Source: an uncultured Hungatella sp.
Lineage (GTDB): Bacteria; Bacillota; Clostridia; Lachnospirales; Lachnospiraceae
Length of the DNA: 64,000 bases
Direction: 5' to 3'
Assembly (NCBI GenBank): GCA_910579515.1
Contig: CAJTUV010000010.1
Coordinates: forward strand, 30,123-94,122
The position numbers were made by a program, and so were the translations under genes. Below are positions 24,953-34,282 of this stretch, piece after piece. Numbering within the stretch: the stretch's first letter is position 1; each line of letters starts with the position of its first letter. The notes beneath the pieces were generated by a model, which was given only the letters and a program-made list of their open reading frames with translations, made no database searches and was not told the origin of the DNA.

Positions 24953-25863
24953 TCCCTGTTCTCCTTATCTTCCACTACCCTGTTCGTCAATTTCCCAATA
25001 CCTTCAATTTCGCATACCACTTCATCGCCTGTCTTTAAAAATTTAGGCGGGTCAAATCCGAGTCCGGCCCCCGCAGGCGTTCCTGTAGCAATAATGGTTC
25101 CTGCTTTAAGCGTCATTCCTTTGGACAGTTCACTGATAATATGATCTATATCAAAAATCAGACACTCTGTGTTGCTGTCCTGGCGAAGCTCTCCATTTAC
25201 AAAGGAACGGATTGACAGTTTCGGCGGATACGCAATCTCATCAAACGTCACGATACAGGGACCCATTGGAAAAAATCCGTCCAGACTTTTTCCAAAATAC
25301 CATTGATTGTGCCGATCCTGAATATCCCTCGCGCTGACATCGTTGATAATCGTGTATCCAAATATGTAGTGTTTCGCTTCTTCTCTGGAAACATGGCTGG
25401 CGTCCTTTCCGATAATCACCGCCAGCTCTACTTCATAATCCAGCCGTTTTACAATATCCCCATGTCTGGGAATCCCTTCTTTATCTCCTGTCGCCCCATT
25501 CACCCGTTTGGAAAAGTAAACCGCATGAGGACGTTCTCCATCAAAGTCCTCTTTCTTATAGCGGGCGGATTCCTCTGCATGAGCCATATAGTTGACTCCC
25601 AGACAGATCACATCCTGCTTGGGTCGTAAAATCGGAGCCAAAATTTTTACCTCGCCGATTCTGGCCGCTCCCTGGACCGTATAAGGGTCTTTGCCAGCCA
25701 TGTGATTCAAAAGCTGAATCTCTGACTCGCTTAACTCCTCAATAGCCTCCTCCATTCTCCGATATTCCATTCCAAAGCATTCCAGAGGATATACCCACTG
25801 TCCATCTGCATTCAAGATTCCAAGCTTCCGTTTCTTTTCTACCTCAAATGTCACAATTTTCAT
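24949..25863 (-). CDS. Fumarylacetoacetate hydrolase family protein
   Basis: 304 residues. The FAH-fold C-terminal domain (about 90-295) contains the metal-binding E-x-E (D-Y-E-V-E-L-A near 163), N-D-V-S-A-R-D-I-Q and G-T-I-I-A-T-G-T-P-A-G, standard for this superfamily. Members hydrolyse or decarboxylate diketo acids such as acylpyruvates or 2-hydroxyhepta-2,4-diene-1,7-dioate; the substrate here cannot be named. The ATG at 25863 has GGAGG eleven bases upstream; the ATG six codons earlier has none. It lies 30 bases after the P-type ATPase and overlaps the AraC gene by four bases. Confidence 0.9.
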   Translation of the reverse strand: MKIVTFEVEKKRKLGILNADGQWVYPLECFGMEYRRMEEAIEELSESEIQLLNHMAGKDPYTVQGAARIGEVKILAPILRPKQDVICLGVNYMAHAEESARYKKEDFDGERPHAVYFSKRVNGATGDKEGIPRHGDIVKRLDYEVELAVIIGKDASHVSREEAKHYIFGYTIINDVSARDIQDRHNQWYFGKSLDGFFPMGPCIVTFDEIAYPPKLSIRSFVNGELRQDSNTECLIFDIDHIISELSKGMTLKAGTIIATGTPAGAGLGFDPPKFLKTGDEVVCEIEGIGKLTNRVVEDKENRD

Positions 25864-25893
25864 AATGTTCTCTGCCTCCATTGTATAACTTCA

Positions 25894-28566
25894 TTATACT
25901 GGTTCTTTTTTACAAAGGCAAGTAAATTGTTCCCGAAATACCTTCAAAGCCTGAATAATTCCTGTAGGAAGGAATGCGTAAAACGCCACATTTCCTAACT
26001 GCCAACGACTTAAATCAGCCACGGAAAACAAAGCCTGCAAATTAGGTATGAAAAGAACAGAGGCCAAAAGGAGTATTCCTGCCTCAAATGCCATTACTGT
26101 ATACAGATTGGTAAAGACTCCGAGGCGGAAAATAGAACAGCTGCTTCTGCAGTTGAACCCATGAAACAACCTTGCCAAAGTCAGGGTGGAAAAGGCCATT
26201 GTACTTGCCATGCCCGGGCTGTGAGATAAACCGATTCGATAGGACTCCATAGTACAAATGGCAATTAGCATTCCCTGAAACAAAATATCTGCCAAAAATC
26301 CGAAGGTTAAAATTCCTTTTTTAGGATTTCTGGGCGGAAAATCCAAAAGCCCCCGTTCCGGTGGTTCCATGCCGATAGCAATAGCTGGAAGAGAATCTGT
26401 CAGCAAGTTGATAAACAGCAGATGGACCGGGGCAAAGGGAATCGGCAATGCCAGGATCGTGGTATAGAGAACACAGAGGATTCCCGCCATATTTCCTGAC
26501 AAAAGAAATTGTATGGCATTTTTGATATTGCGGTAAACATTTCTGCCGTTTGCCACAGCCTTGATAATCGTGGCAAAATTATCATCTGCCAGAATCATGG
26601 CCGCTGCGTCTTTTGATACCTCGGTTCCATTTTTCCCCATGGCAATTCCAATATCAGCCTGTTTTAAGGCAGGCGCATCATTGACGCCATCTCCGGTCAT
26701 AGCCACAATGTTTCCCCTCTTCTGCCAGGCGCGGACCACCCGCAGCTTGTGTTCTGGCGAAACCCTGGCGTATACAGTGATATCCTCCAGTTTTTGTTCC
26801 AGCTCCTCCTCTCTCATATCGTTGAGCTCCGCTCCTGTCACCGCCCTGTCGTTGTCTTTTCGGATCCCCACCTGCTCTGCAATAGCCATGGCCGTAATTT
26901 TGTGGTCTCCGGTAATCATAATTGGAAGAATCCCTGCACGCCTGGCATCCTGCACCGCCGCCATAGCCTCCGGTCTTGGAGGGTCCATCATGACAGCCAT
27001 TCCCAGAAAAGTATAATTCTGTTCCAGTCTTCCGGGTGATAATCCTTCTTCCTCCTGTTTTATAGGCCGGTATGCAAAAGCCAATACCCTCAGTCCTTTT
27101 TGAGAGCACAAAAGATTCTTCTCCATTATATTTCTTTTGTCTGTCAACGTCAGAGGCCGTACCTTTCCCTTTTCCACAATCCGCCTGCATTTTTCCAAAA
27201 GAAGGTCAACCGCGCCTTTGGTCAGAAGAACTCTGTCACAGTCTGTATCTCTGCCGCTTAAGCTTCTCCAGTTTCCCGTCCAGGCAGCCTTATGGATCGT
27301 GCTCATCATTTTCCTGTCCGAGTCAAAGGGTATTTCCCTGATACGCGGGTATTGTCTTCGAGTTTTTACAGGAGACAGCCCACATTCCTGCACCAACTTT
27401 AACAAAGCCAGTTCCGTGGCATCTCCAATTTCAGATGACTCTTCTAATGTGGCGTCATTGGCCAACGCACAGACTTCCAGAAAAAAACGGTGCTGGGAAT
27501 TGGAAAGCCTCAGCCTTTCCCGTTCCAGAAGATTTCCCTCCACCATTACCGCTTCTACATTCATGCAATTCTGGGTAAGCGTTCCTGTCTTATCCGTACA
27601 AATCACAGACACACAACCCAGGCTTTCCACAGCTTTTAAGTCTTTGATAATGGCCTGCTGCCTGGCCATTTTTTGGGTGCCCATGGCCTGGACAATGGTG
27701 ACTATAGAGCCTAGTGCCTCCGGAATCGCAGCTACTGCCAGCGCTACTGCAAACATCAGCGAATCCAGCACTGGCATTTTTCGGTACAGACTCAGTAAAA
27801 ATACCACGAGACAAATTACCATAATTGCCGCTGCCAATCTGCTGCTGAATTGATCCAGGCTGACTTGAAGAGGAGTCTTTTTTTCTTTTGTGTCGTTCAT
27901 CATCAGGGCAATGTTGCCGATTTCTGTATTCATTCCTGTGCTGGTCACCACAAGACTTCCCCTGCCTGAAGTCACCAGAGAACCAGAATATACCATACAC
28001 GCCCTGTCTGCCAAGGAAACGTTTTTCGGAATCGGCTGCTCATTCTTCCACACCGCAACAGATTCTCCGGTGAGAGAGCTTTCATTTACATAAAGAGCTG
28101 TGCTCTCTAAAATCCGTCCGTCAGCCACCACCAAATCCCCTGCATCCAGAAATAAAATATCTCCTGGAACTACTTCCACGGAAGGAATCTGCACCCGATT
28201 ACCATCTCTTAGCACTGTCGCCGAAGGGGCTGATAACGCTTTTAAACTTTCCAGGGATTTCTGTGCCTTCTGGTGCTGTATAGTCCCCAAAATCGCATTT
28301 AACAGAATCACAGCAAATATTACAACGGTGCTTTCCACATTGTCTGTCAGCATGGAAATAATCGCGGCGCCAATCAAAATCAATACCAGCAAATCCTGAA
28401 ACTGCTCCAGAAAAACTTTCCATGCAGGCTTTTTTCCTGATTCAACCAGCCGGTTTTCTCCGTATCTGCGCCTTTGCTCTGCTGCCCGCTCGCTACTCAA
28501 GCCGCTTTCTGACGACTCCAGCCCTGCTAACGTTTCCTTCCCTGTACACTGATACCATTCTCTCAT
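25894..28566 (-). CDS. Cation-transporting P-type ATPase (Ca2+-ATPase type, P2)
   Basis: 890 residues. Motifs: T-G-E-S in the actuator domain (about 170), phosphorylation site D325-K-T-G-T, M-T-G-D-G-V-N-D-A-P in the P domain, and ten predicted helices. In M4, I-P-E283-A-L and in M6, N720-L-L-T-D724-S-L-P supply ion ligands in the pattern of bacterial Ca2+ pumps such as LMCA1, which export Ca2+ in exchange for protons. Sodium or manganese pumps of the same branch cannot be excluded. The N-terminal cation ATPase domain and the C-terminal hydrophobic domain are both complete. The ribosome binding site is weak. The fumarylacetoacetate-hydrolase-family and AraC genes follow closely on the same strand. 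Confidence 0.92.
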   Translation of the reverse strand: MREWYQCTGKETLAGLESSESGLSSERAAEQRRRYGENRLVESGKKPAWKVFLEQFQDLLVLILIGAAIISMLTDNVESTVVIFAVILLNAILGTIQHQKAQKSLESLKALSAPSATVLRDGNRVQIPSVEVVPGDILFLDAGDLVVADGRILESTALYVNESSLTGESVAVWKNEQPIPKNVSLADRACMVYSGSLVTSGRGSLVVTSTGMNTEIGNIALMMNDTKEKKTPLQVSLDQFSSRLAAAIMVICLVVFLLSLYRKMPVLDSLMFAVALAVAAIPEALGSIVTIVQAMGTQKMARQQAIIKDLKAVESLGCVSVICTDKTGTLTQNCMNVEAVMVEGNLLERERLRLSNSQHRFFLEVCALANDATLEESSEIGDATELALLKLVQECGLSPVKTRRQYPRIREIPFDSDRKMMSTIHKAAWTGNWRSLSGRDTDCDRVLLTKGAVDLLLEKCRRIVEKGKVRPLTLTDKRNIMEKNLLCSQKGLRVLAFAYRPIKQEEEGLSPGRLEQNYTFLGMAVMMDPPRPEAMAAVQDARRAGILPIMITGDHKITAMAIAEQVGIRKDNDRAVTGAELNDMREEELEQKLEDITVYARVSPEHKLRVVRAWQKRGNIVAMTGDGVNDAPALKQADIGIAMGKNGTEVSKDAAAMILADDNFATIIKAVANGRNVYRNIKNAIQFLLSGNMAGILCVLYTTILALPIPFAPVHLLFINLLTDSLPAIAIGMEPPERGLLDFPPRNPKKGILTFGFLADILFQGMLIAICTMESYRIGLSHSPGMASTMAFSTLTLARLFHGFNCRSSCSIFRLGVFTNLYTVMAFEAGILLLASVLFIPNLQALFSVADLSRWQLGNVAFYAFLPTGIIQALKVFREQFTCLCKKEPV

Positions 28567-28633
28567 CTCAGACGCCTTTTTGTTTTTCCTTCCATGTTTA
28601 TGCTCTGGCAGACAAAAACATGTAATTTAGTAT

Positions 28634-28662
28634 TTGTCTTTCCCTCCAAATTCCGCTATACT
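28634..28662 (+). promoter_or_regulatory. Sigma-A type promoter of luxS
   Basis: TTGTCT (28634-28639), a 17-base spacer and TATACT (28657-28662) lie 35 bases upstream of the luxS ATG. Spacing is optimal and each box differs from consensus at one or two positions. Confidence 0.7.
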
Positions 28663-28697
28663 ATCTTTAGACAAGGAAAAGAAAGGAAGGCTTTACT

Positions 28698-29177
28698 ATG
28701 GAAAAGATCACCAGCTTTACCATTGATCACCTGAAACTGCTGCCTGGAGTTTATGTGTCCAGAAAGGACCACGCAGGCGATGCCGTGATTACCACCTTTG
28801 ATATTCGCATGACCCGGCCAAACTATGAGCCTGTCATGAATACCGCCGAGGTTCATACCATTGAGCATTTAGGCGCTATGTTTTTGAGAAACCACGCGGA
28901 GTATAAAGAAAAGGTTCTGTACTTTGGTCCTATGGGCTGTCGTACCGGATTTTATCTTTTGCTGGCCGGAGATTATGAATCCAAAGAAATTGTTCCTTTG
29001 ATGAGAGAACTGTTTTCTTTTATACAGGATTTTGAAGGAGAGGTTCCAGGAGCAGCCGCCAAAGATTGCGGCAATTACCTGGATATGAATTTAGGGATGG
29101 CAAAGTATCTGGCAAAAAGGTTTTATGAGGAAGTTTTAGCATCCATCGGAGAGGAACATCTGGTTTATCCAAAGTAA
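28698..29177 (+). CDS. luxS: S-ribosylhomocysteine lyase (autoinducer-2 synthase)
   Basis: 159 residues, full family length. LuxS splits S-ribosylhomocysteine into homocysteine and DPD, the precursor of AI-2, as part of the activated methyl cycle. The metal site H53-x-x-E56-H57 in E-V-H-T-I-E-H-L and Cys124 in A-K-D-C-G-N-Y are intact, as is Cys81 in G-C-R-T-G-F. AAGGAAGG precedes the ATG. It is a single-gene transcript with its own promoter, convergent with glnN; the partner nucleosidase gene is not in the window. Confidence 0.97.
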   Translation: MEKITSFTIDHLKLLPGVYVSRKDHAGDAVITTFDIRMTRPNYEPVMNTAEVHTIEHLGAMFLRNHAEYKEKVLYFGPMGCRTGFYLLLAGDYESKEIVPLMRELFSFIQDFEGEVPGAAAKDCGNYLDMNLGMAKYLAKRFYEEVLASIGEEHLVYPK

Positions 29178-29180
29178 ACG

Positions 29181-29208
29181 AAAAGGGGGAATGCCACTGC
29201 ATTCCCCC
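29181..29208 (-). terminator. Hairpin between convergent luxS and glnN
   Basis: GGGGGAATGC (29185-29194) and GCATTCCCCC (29199-29208) form a perfect ten-base-pair stem with a CACT loop. On the minus strand it is followed by TTTT, so it is a terminator for glnN; on the plus strand AAATT follows, a weaker end for luxS. Confidence 0.75.
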
Positions 29209-29219
29209 AAATTCACACT

Positions 29220-31337
29220 CTATACTTCAAATATTAAATCGCCATAGCTGGGAAACGGCCACAAGTCTTTGTCTACGATCATCTCCAGTTTGTCTGCCGG
29301 AGCACGAAGAGCCTCCATAGCCGGAACGACTTTCTCATGGTAGGCATGGGCACAGGCACACGCACAGGTTTCGGCCAGACTTTGTTCTGTTGCGTCAGTT
29401 AAAGCTGCCAGCGCTACTTTTAAATCTGACAACAAGGCTGAAGTTTCAAGAAGGAGTTCTGTCTGCACACTCACATCTGCTTCTGGACATGCAGCCTTTA
29501 TTTTCCCCAGGGCATCTGCAAGCTGTGCCGTATATTTGATTACAGCGGGAATAATTTGTTTGCCTGCCATATCGATCATGGTTCTGGCTTCTATGTTGAT
29601 AGCCTTGGAGTAAGCTTCGTATTCCACTTCGGCTCTGGACTCCAGCTCTGCCCTGGTAAACACACCAAACTCTTCATAAAGTTTAACTGCTTTTTCTGTG
29701 GTTAAGGCAGGAATAGAATCTACCATGGAATGAATGTTAGGAAGGCCGCGTCTTTTCGCTTCCTCAATCCACGCTTTTGAATATCCGTTGCCATTAAAAA
29801 TGATTCTTCTGTGGTTGGATAAAAGCTCCTTAATCATGTCATGGACCGCTGTGTCAAAATCTTCTGCCTCTTCCAGTTCATCCGCCGCTTCTTTGAATGC
29901 TTCTGCCACAATGGTGTTTAATACCACATTGGGAGGCGCAATCGAATCCGAAGAACCTACCATACGGAACTCAAATTTATTGTTGGTAAAGGCAAAGGGC
30001 GAGGTACGGTTTCGATCCGTGGCATCTTTATCTAAATCCGGCAAGGTGGCCACACCAGTCAACAATTTTCCGCCTTTTATAGAATGCGTCGCCTCTCCGG
30101 TGCTGCAAAGCTGGTTGATCACATCTTCTAATTGTTCTCCTACAAATATGGAAATAATGGCAGGTGGCGCTTCATTAGCTCCTAATCTGTGGTCATTGCC
30201 CACGTCTGATGCAGACTCTCTCAACAGGTCTGCATGTTTATCAACTGCCTTCATAACGCAGGCCAGAACCAGAAGAAACTGAATGTTTTCATGAGGAGTG
30301 TCTCCAGGATTTAACAGGTTAATGCCATCGTCTGAAATCAGAGACCAGTTATTGTGCTTTCCAGAACCATTGACTCCTGCAAAAGGCTTTTCATGAAGAA
30401 GGCAGGTAAGACCATGGCGTCCTGCAACTTTTTTCAAGGTCTCCATCACCATCTGATTGTGATCCACAGCCACATTTACCTCATCGTAAATAGGAGCCAG
30501 TTCATGCTGGGCAGGAGCCACTTCATTGTGCTGAGTTTTAGCCGTCACACCCAACTTCCATAATTCCTTGTTTACTTCATTCATATAAGCTCCGATTCTC
30601 TCCCGAATCGCGCCAAAATAGTGATCCTCTAATTCCTGTCCTTTTGGAGGCATGGCTCCAAATAAGGTGCGTCCCGCATAAATCAAATCCTTTCTTTGGA
30701 GATATTTTTGGCGGTCCACCAAAAAGTATTCCTGTTCCGGCCCTACAGACGGAACGACACGCTTTGAAGTAGTGTTGCCAAACAGCCTCAGAACTCGTAA
30801 TGCCTGCTTATCAATGGCCTGCATAGAACGGAGAAGAGGAGTTTTCTGATCCAGCGCTTCTCCTTTATAAGAGCAGAAGGCAGTAGGAATACACAGGGTC
30901 ACTCCCAGGGCGTCCTCTCGGATAAATGCGGGCGAAGTACAGTCCCAGGTCGTATATCCTCTGGCCTCAAAGGTAGCGCGCAGACCACCGGAAGGAAAGG
31001 AAGAGGCATCCGGTTCGCCTTTAATTAACTCCTTACCTGAAAATTCCATAATTACTTTTCCTTCTGAATCCGGGGCCGAGATAAAGGAATCGTGTTTTTC
31101 CGCCGTTACTCCTGTCAAAGGCTGAAACCAATGGGTATAATGGGTTGCACCATGCTCAATCGCCCAGTCCTTCATGGCGTGAGCCACCACATCCGCAATC
31201 GACGGGTCCAGTTCTGCGCCGTCTTCTATAGTTTTCTTCAATTTCTTAAAGACACTTTTGGGGAGGTAATCTCTCATAGCAGTCTCATTAAAGACATTTT
31301 TACCAAATATTTCAGCAACATTTACCAATTCACTCAT
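29220..31337 (-). CDS. glnN: Glutamine synthetase type III
   Basis: 705 residues, the size of GSIII, which joins ammonia and glutamate using ATP. Typical GSIII segments are present: an N-terminal domain with V-F-N-E-T-A-M-R-D-Y-L-P, F-P-S-G-G-L-R-A-T-F-E-A-R-G-Y, V-G-P-E-Q-E-Y-F-L-V-D, and G-S-G-K-H-N-N-W-S-L for ATP and ammonia binding, plus R-T-S-P-F-A-F-T-N-N-K-F-E-F-R. GSIII occurs in Bacteroidetes, cyanobacteria and clostridia. It sits 80 bases downstream of fba on the same strand, separated by a hairpin. GAGGGTGG precedes the ATG. No nitrogen-regulatory site could be recognised. Confidence 0.96.
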   Translation of the reverse strand: MSELVNVAEIFGKNVFNETAMRDYLPKSVFKKLKKTIEDGAELDPSIADVVAHAMKDWAIEHGATHYTHWFQPLTGVTAEKHDSFISAPDSEGKVIMEFSGKELIKGEPDASSFPSGGLRATFEARGYTTWDCTSPAFIREDALGVTLCIPTAFCSYKGEALDQKTPLLRSMQAIDKQALRVLRLFGNTTSKRVVPSVGPEQEYFLVDRQKYLQRKDLIYAGRTLFGAMPPKGQELEDHYFGAIRERIGAYMNEVNKELWKLGVTAKTQHNEVAPAQHELAPIYDEVNVAVDHNQMVMETLKKVAGRHGLTCLLHEKPFAGVNGSGKHNNWSLISDDGINLLNPGDTPHENIQFLLVLACVMKAVDKHADLLRESASDVGNDHRLGANEAPPAIISIFVGEQLEDVINQLCSTGEATHSIKGGKLLTGVATLPDLDKDATDRNRTSPFAFTNNKFEFRMVGSSDSIAPPNVVLNTIVAEAFKEAADELEEAEDFDTAVHDMIKELLSNHRRIIFNGNGYSKAWIEEAKRRGLPNIHSMVDSIPALTTEKAVKLYEEFGVFTRAELESRAEVEYEAYSKAINIEARTMIDMAGKQIIPAVIKYTAQLADALGKIKAACPEADVSVQTELLLETSALLSDLKVALAALTDATEQSLAETCACACAHAYHEKVVPAMEALRAPADKLEMIVDKDLWPFPSYGDLIFEV

Positions 31338-31373
31338 AAAATTTCCACCCTCTCATAGAATGACATCAGAAAT

Positions 31374-31403
31374 GGCGTCCTCCCCATCGTTTAGGAGAAC
31401 GCC
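31374..31403 (-). other. Intercistronic hairpin between fba and glnN
   Basis: Read on the minus strand, GGCGTTCTCC and GGAGGACGCC pair over ten bases with one G-U pair and a ten-base loop. It follows the fba stop by about 15 bases. No T-tract follows, so it may be a weak terminator, a pause or a stabiliser of the abundant fba mRNA. Confidence 0.45.
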
Positions 31404-31417
31404 ACCGTTCTTTTCAA

Positions 31418-32281
31418 TCAGGCCTTGCCTACAGATCCAAATAATTCCATCTTCTCTTTCACAGTTGCCTTGATAGCCTCTGCTCCTGGAGCAAGAAGCT
31501 TTCTTGGGTCATAGCCCTTACCCTGCTGGTCTTTGCCTGCCTCAATGTACTCGCGGGTAGCAGCCGCAAAGGCTAACTGGCACTCTGTATTTACATTAAT
31601 TTTAGCAACACCTAAGCTGATAGCTCTCTTAATCATATCTGCTGGAATGCCTGTACCGCCATGAAGAACCAACGGCATATCGCCAACTTTTTCCTTGATA
31701 GCTTCCAATGTCTCAAAGCTTAATCCCGGCCAGTTTGCTGGATACTTTCCGTGAATATTACCAATGCCTGCTGCCAAAAAATCAATTCCTAAGTCAGCTA
31801 CAGCCTTGCACTCGTTTGGATCTGCGCATTCGCCCATACCGATTACACCGTCTTCTTCGCCGCCGATAGAGCCAACCTCTGCCTCCAGAGATAATCCTTT
31901 TTCTTTGCAAATCTTAACCAGCTCTGTGGTCTTGGCGACATTCTCTTCGATTGGATAATGGGAACCGTCGAACATAACAGAAGAAAAGCCTGCTTCTACG
32001 CACTTTAAGCAACCGCCATAGCTGCCATGATCTAAATGAAGAGCCACTGGAACCGTAATCTCTAATTCTTCCAGCATCCCCTTTACCATAGCGGCTATGG
32101 TCTTATATCCTACCATATATTTACTTGCGCCCTCTGATACACCCAGAATAACCGGAGATTTTAATTCCTGCGCAGTAAGGAGAACGGATTTTGTCCACTC
32201 CAGGTTGTTGATGTTAAACTGGCCTACGGCATATTTGCCTTCTCTTGCTTTGTTAAGCATTTCTTTTGCTGATACTAGCAT
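31418..32281 (-). CDS. fba: Class II fructose-1,6-bisphosphate aldolase
   Basis: 287 residues. Zn-dependent aldolase of glycolysis and gluconeogenesis, splitting fructose 1,6-bisphosphate into two triose phosphates. H82-L-D84-H85-G-S holds the catalytic Asp and a zinc ligand; E-A-E-V-G near 134, G-N-I-H-G and L-H-G-G-T-G-I complete the site. Related ketose aldolases (tagatose, GatY) share the fold; the N-terminal V-G-Q-F-N-I-N-N-L-E and K-I-N-V-N-T-E segments fit the FbaA group common in clostridia. GGAGG is ten bases before the ATG, and a promoter lies at 32365-32393. Confidence 0.93.
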   Translation of the reverse strand: MLVSAKEMLNKAREGKYAVGQFNINNLEWTKSVLLTAQELKSPVILGVSEGASKYMVGYKTIAAMVKGMLEELEITVPVALHLDHGSYGGCLKCVEAGFSSVMFDGSHYPIEENVAKTTELVKICKEKGLSLEAEVGSIGGEEDGVIGMGECADPNECKAVADLGIDFLAAGIGNIHGKYPANWPGLSFETLEAIKEKVGDMPLVLHGGTGIPADMIKRAISLGVAKINVNTECQLAFAAATREYIEAGKDQQGKGYDPRKLLAPGAEAIKATVKEKMELFGSVGKA

Positions 32282-32364
32282 AATACAAAGTCCTCCATCA
32301 TTCTTTATTTCTTCATGACCCCAAGTGGTCAGCGCACCAGTGCCATAAAGGATACTTGGCTACT

Positions 32365-32393
32365 AGTATACACCAAAAATAAAGTTTTGAAAA
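32365..32393 (-). promoter_or_regulatory. Probable sigma-A promoter of fba
   Basis: On the minus strand TTTTCA (32388-32393) and TATACT (32365-32370) are 17 bases apart, preceded by A/T-rich sequence. The start would lie about 75 bases before the fba ATG, leaving a leader with a small TGACC/GGTCA hairpin. Confidence 0.55.
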
Positions 32394-32422
32394 CAGGAAA
32401 TCCGTGAATTTATAAATTACTC

Positions 32423-33181
32423 TCAAGAAATCCCCAATTCGCTTTCTTTCAAAACAGTATTCCACGGTATCTTATAAATCCAGGTCTTTTTCAGTTTCTT
32501 ATAATACTCCAGCCTGTCCGTCTTTCTCTCGCCTCTCCAGAACTGATATCCCAGAGTATAACTACCAACCATATCATCCCATGACGAAAAATTCTCCTGA
32601 AGAAGTTTGCAGGCTCGGAAAGCGATTTTCACAGCCTCTTCATACCCCATGATGCCGCCCATATATGCCCCGCCCACAACGGAAAGAGCTCTCACCAAGT
32701 CCCAGGCAAGCATCCCCTGTTTGGGATATTTCTGTTTCATCTCTTTTAAAAGCTGAAGCTCAAAATCCGTATACTTCGAGGTCAGTTCCTGTAAAGGAGT
32801 CTCTGTGCTGCAATATTCCATATACTTTACATTATACCCTCGATTTAAGCAGTCCTCCGCCATATTTTTAGCATTCTCATATGTAAACTCTCCCCAGCCC
32901 CACTCAAACAACTTTTTTACTTGGCTCACCTCTGCCTCTGAATCTCGTGTCTCCCAGATGTCTATAACACATTTATAATTGTTTCCGATCGTAGGGGAAC
33001 TGGCGGCAAGAATGAACTTCTGGGTAGGCGTGAGAGTTCTTTTGGACTCAGGAGCATCCTTTCCCACCATGGTCTCCATCCGTTTTGCCCAAATACTAAT
33101 CAAAGCCACACAAGACACCATAAAAATGAGCAAAATTACAACCACGATGATAATACCTACAACGGCTGCTGCAGAGCTCAT
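32423..33181 (-). CDS. DUF1266 protein with N-terminal membrane anchor
   Basis: 252 residues: one very hydrophobic N-terminal helix (about 7-31, I-I-I-V-V-V-I-L-L-I), then a soluble domain. The C-terminal A-W-D-L-V-R, G-Y-E-E-A-V-K-I-A, F-S-S-W-D-D-M-V-G-S-Y and L-G-Y-Q-F-W match DUF1266, a family without known function. The helix would place the domain on the cytoplasmic side or outside; the sequence does not decide. It lies 140 bases upstream of fba with a promoter between them, so it is probably a separate unit. GAGAGGAG precedes the ATG. Confidence 0.82.
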   Translation of the reverse strand: MSSAAAVVGIIIVVVILLIFMVSCVALISIWAKRMETMVGKDAPESKRTLTPTQKFILAASSPTIGNNYKCVIDIWETRDSEAEVSQVKKLFEWGWGEFTYENAKNMAEDCLNRGYNVKYMEYCSTETPLQELTSKYTDFELQLLKEMKQKYPKQGMLAWDLVRALSVVGGAYMGGIMGYEEAVKIAFRACKLLQENFSSWDDMVGSYTLGYQFWRGERKTDRLEYYKKLKKTWIYKIPWNTVLKESELGIS

Positions 33182-33282
33182 AAAATCTATCTCCTCTCAA
33201 AATTATTCTTAGAATCTTATCAACTGTACATTTTATTGAGAAAGTGGTATAAGCTGCCATATTGCAAGCTTACCTTTTTTAT

Positions 33283-34257
33283 CTATGCCTCCCCAGGAAA
33301 TGTTACTCCCCACTGGCTGCGGAGTTCGTCCATCCATCTCAGCATTCTAAGGCTCTCCTCATGCGGCATCTGAAGGCACTGCGTTTCCCCTCTCTGAATG
33401 GCATAAACGCTGGCCTCCACCTCATATTCATACCCGCTAATCTGTTCAGGCCTGTCATAAGCGGACACCAGGTTTCGCTCTAAATCATAAACCTTGATTC
33501 CCTCACAGTTATTAATATTCATTACCTCGATAAAGCCCTTATCTCCATAAATCACTCCCCTGCGGTCGCTAAGCCCTAAAGCGCTGCTATTTAAAGCTGC
33601 CATTTTCCCGTCCCTGTAAGTCAAAGTAATACTGTGCTGCAGATCCACGCCATCCTCGTTCAATACCGCGCTTCCCGTGATTTTCTCTATATCATCTCCA
33701 AAAACCATAGAAGCAAAATTCAGGGTATACACTCCCAAATCCAAAAGCGCTCCGCCGCCCAGTTCGGCCTTTGCGATTCGCTCCTTATCCCCCACCACAT
33801 AAGCCAGATTTGCAGTCAGCATATAAGGCTTTCCAATCACTCCGCTTGCAAGCACATCATCCAGCCTCTTTCTCATTGGAATGTATCTGGTCCAAATAGC
33901 CTCTGTTAAAAGGAGCCCCTTCTCTCTGGCCATAGCAAATACTTCCTCTGCCTGCTTTTCATTGAGTGTAAACGCTTTCTCACACAGCACGTGTTTGCCA
34001 TGTTCCAGACACAGTTTTATATGGTCATAGTGATGAGAATGAGGAGTAGCCACATAGACAAGCTCTACTTCAGAATCCTTTACCATCTCCTCATAGGAAC
34101 CGTATGATTTTGCAAACCCGTACTGCTTTACAAAAGCATTGGCCTTGTCATAATCCCTTGAGGCAACTGCATAACACTCCACACTGTCCATTTCCCGAAG
34201 AGTTGCAGCCATAATCCCTGCAATCTTTCCTGCTCCCAATATCCCCATTTTCACCAT
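33283..34257 (-). CDS. Gfo/Idh/MocA family oxidoreductase
   Basis: 324 residues. Rossmann fold at the N-terminus, G-I-L-G-A-G-K-I-A (residues 5-13), then V-A-T-P-H-S-H-H and G-K-H-V-L-C-E-K-A, the family NAD(P) and catalytic lysine region; alanine follows the E-K where many members have proline, as in the dihydrodiol-dehydrogenase-like branch. Residues 125-240 form the C-terminal alpha/beta substrate domain with G-G-G-A-L-L-D-L-G-V-Y. The sugar or diol substrate is not apparent. GGAGGTAG precedes the ATG. It follows azlD by 25 bases and may share its transcript. Confidence 0.9.
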   Translation of the reverse strand: MVKMGILGAGKIAGIMAATLREMDSVECYAVASRDYDKANAFVKQYGFAKSYGSYEEMVKDSEVELVYVATPHSHHYDHIKLCLEHGKHVLCEKAFTLNEKQAEEVFAMAREKGLLLTEAIWTRYIPMRKRLDDVLASGVIGKPYMLTANLAYVVGDKERIAKAELGGGALLDLGVYTLNFASMVFGDDIEKITGSAVLNEDGVDLQHSITLTYRDGKMAALNSSALGLSDRRGVIYGDKGFIEVMNINNCEGIKVYDLERNLVSAYDRPEQISGYEYEVEASVYAIQRGETQCLQMPHEESLRMLRWMDELRSQWGVTFPGEA

Positions 34258-34282
34258 TATCTCTACCTCCTCTTTTTCCTGA

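Noticed and set aside
27137..27853. 238-codon open frame on the plus strand inside the P-type ATPase gene
   Set aside because: It lies opposite a highly conserved enzyme with all motifs intact, and has no ribosome binding site or family similarity; it is a shadow frame.
29734..30282. 182-codon plus-strand frame opposite glnN
   Set aside because: Opposite a fully conserved glutamine synthetase; composition is that of an antisense frame rich in S, L and P.
32282..32364. Regulatory RNA in the fba leader
   Set aside because: Only a five-base-pair TGACC/GGTCA stem is visible; no known leader motif.
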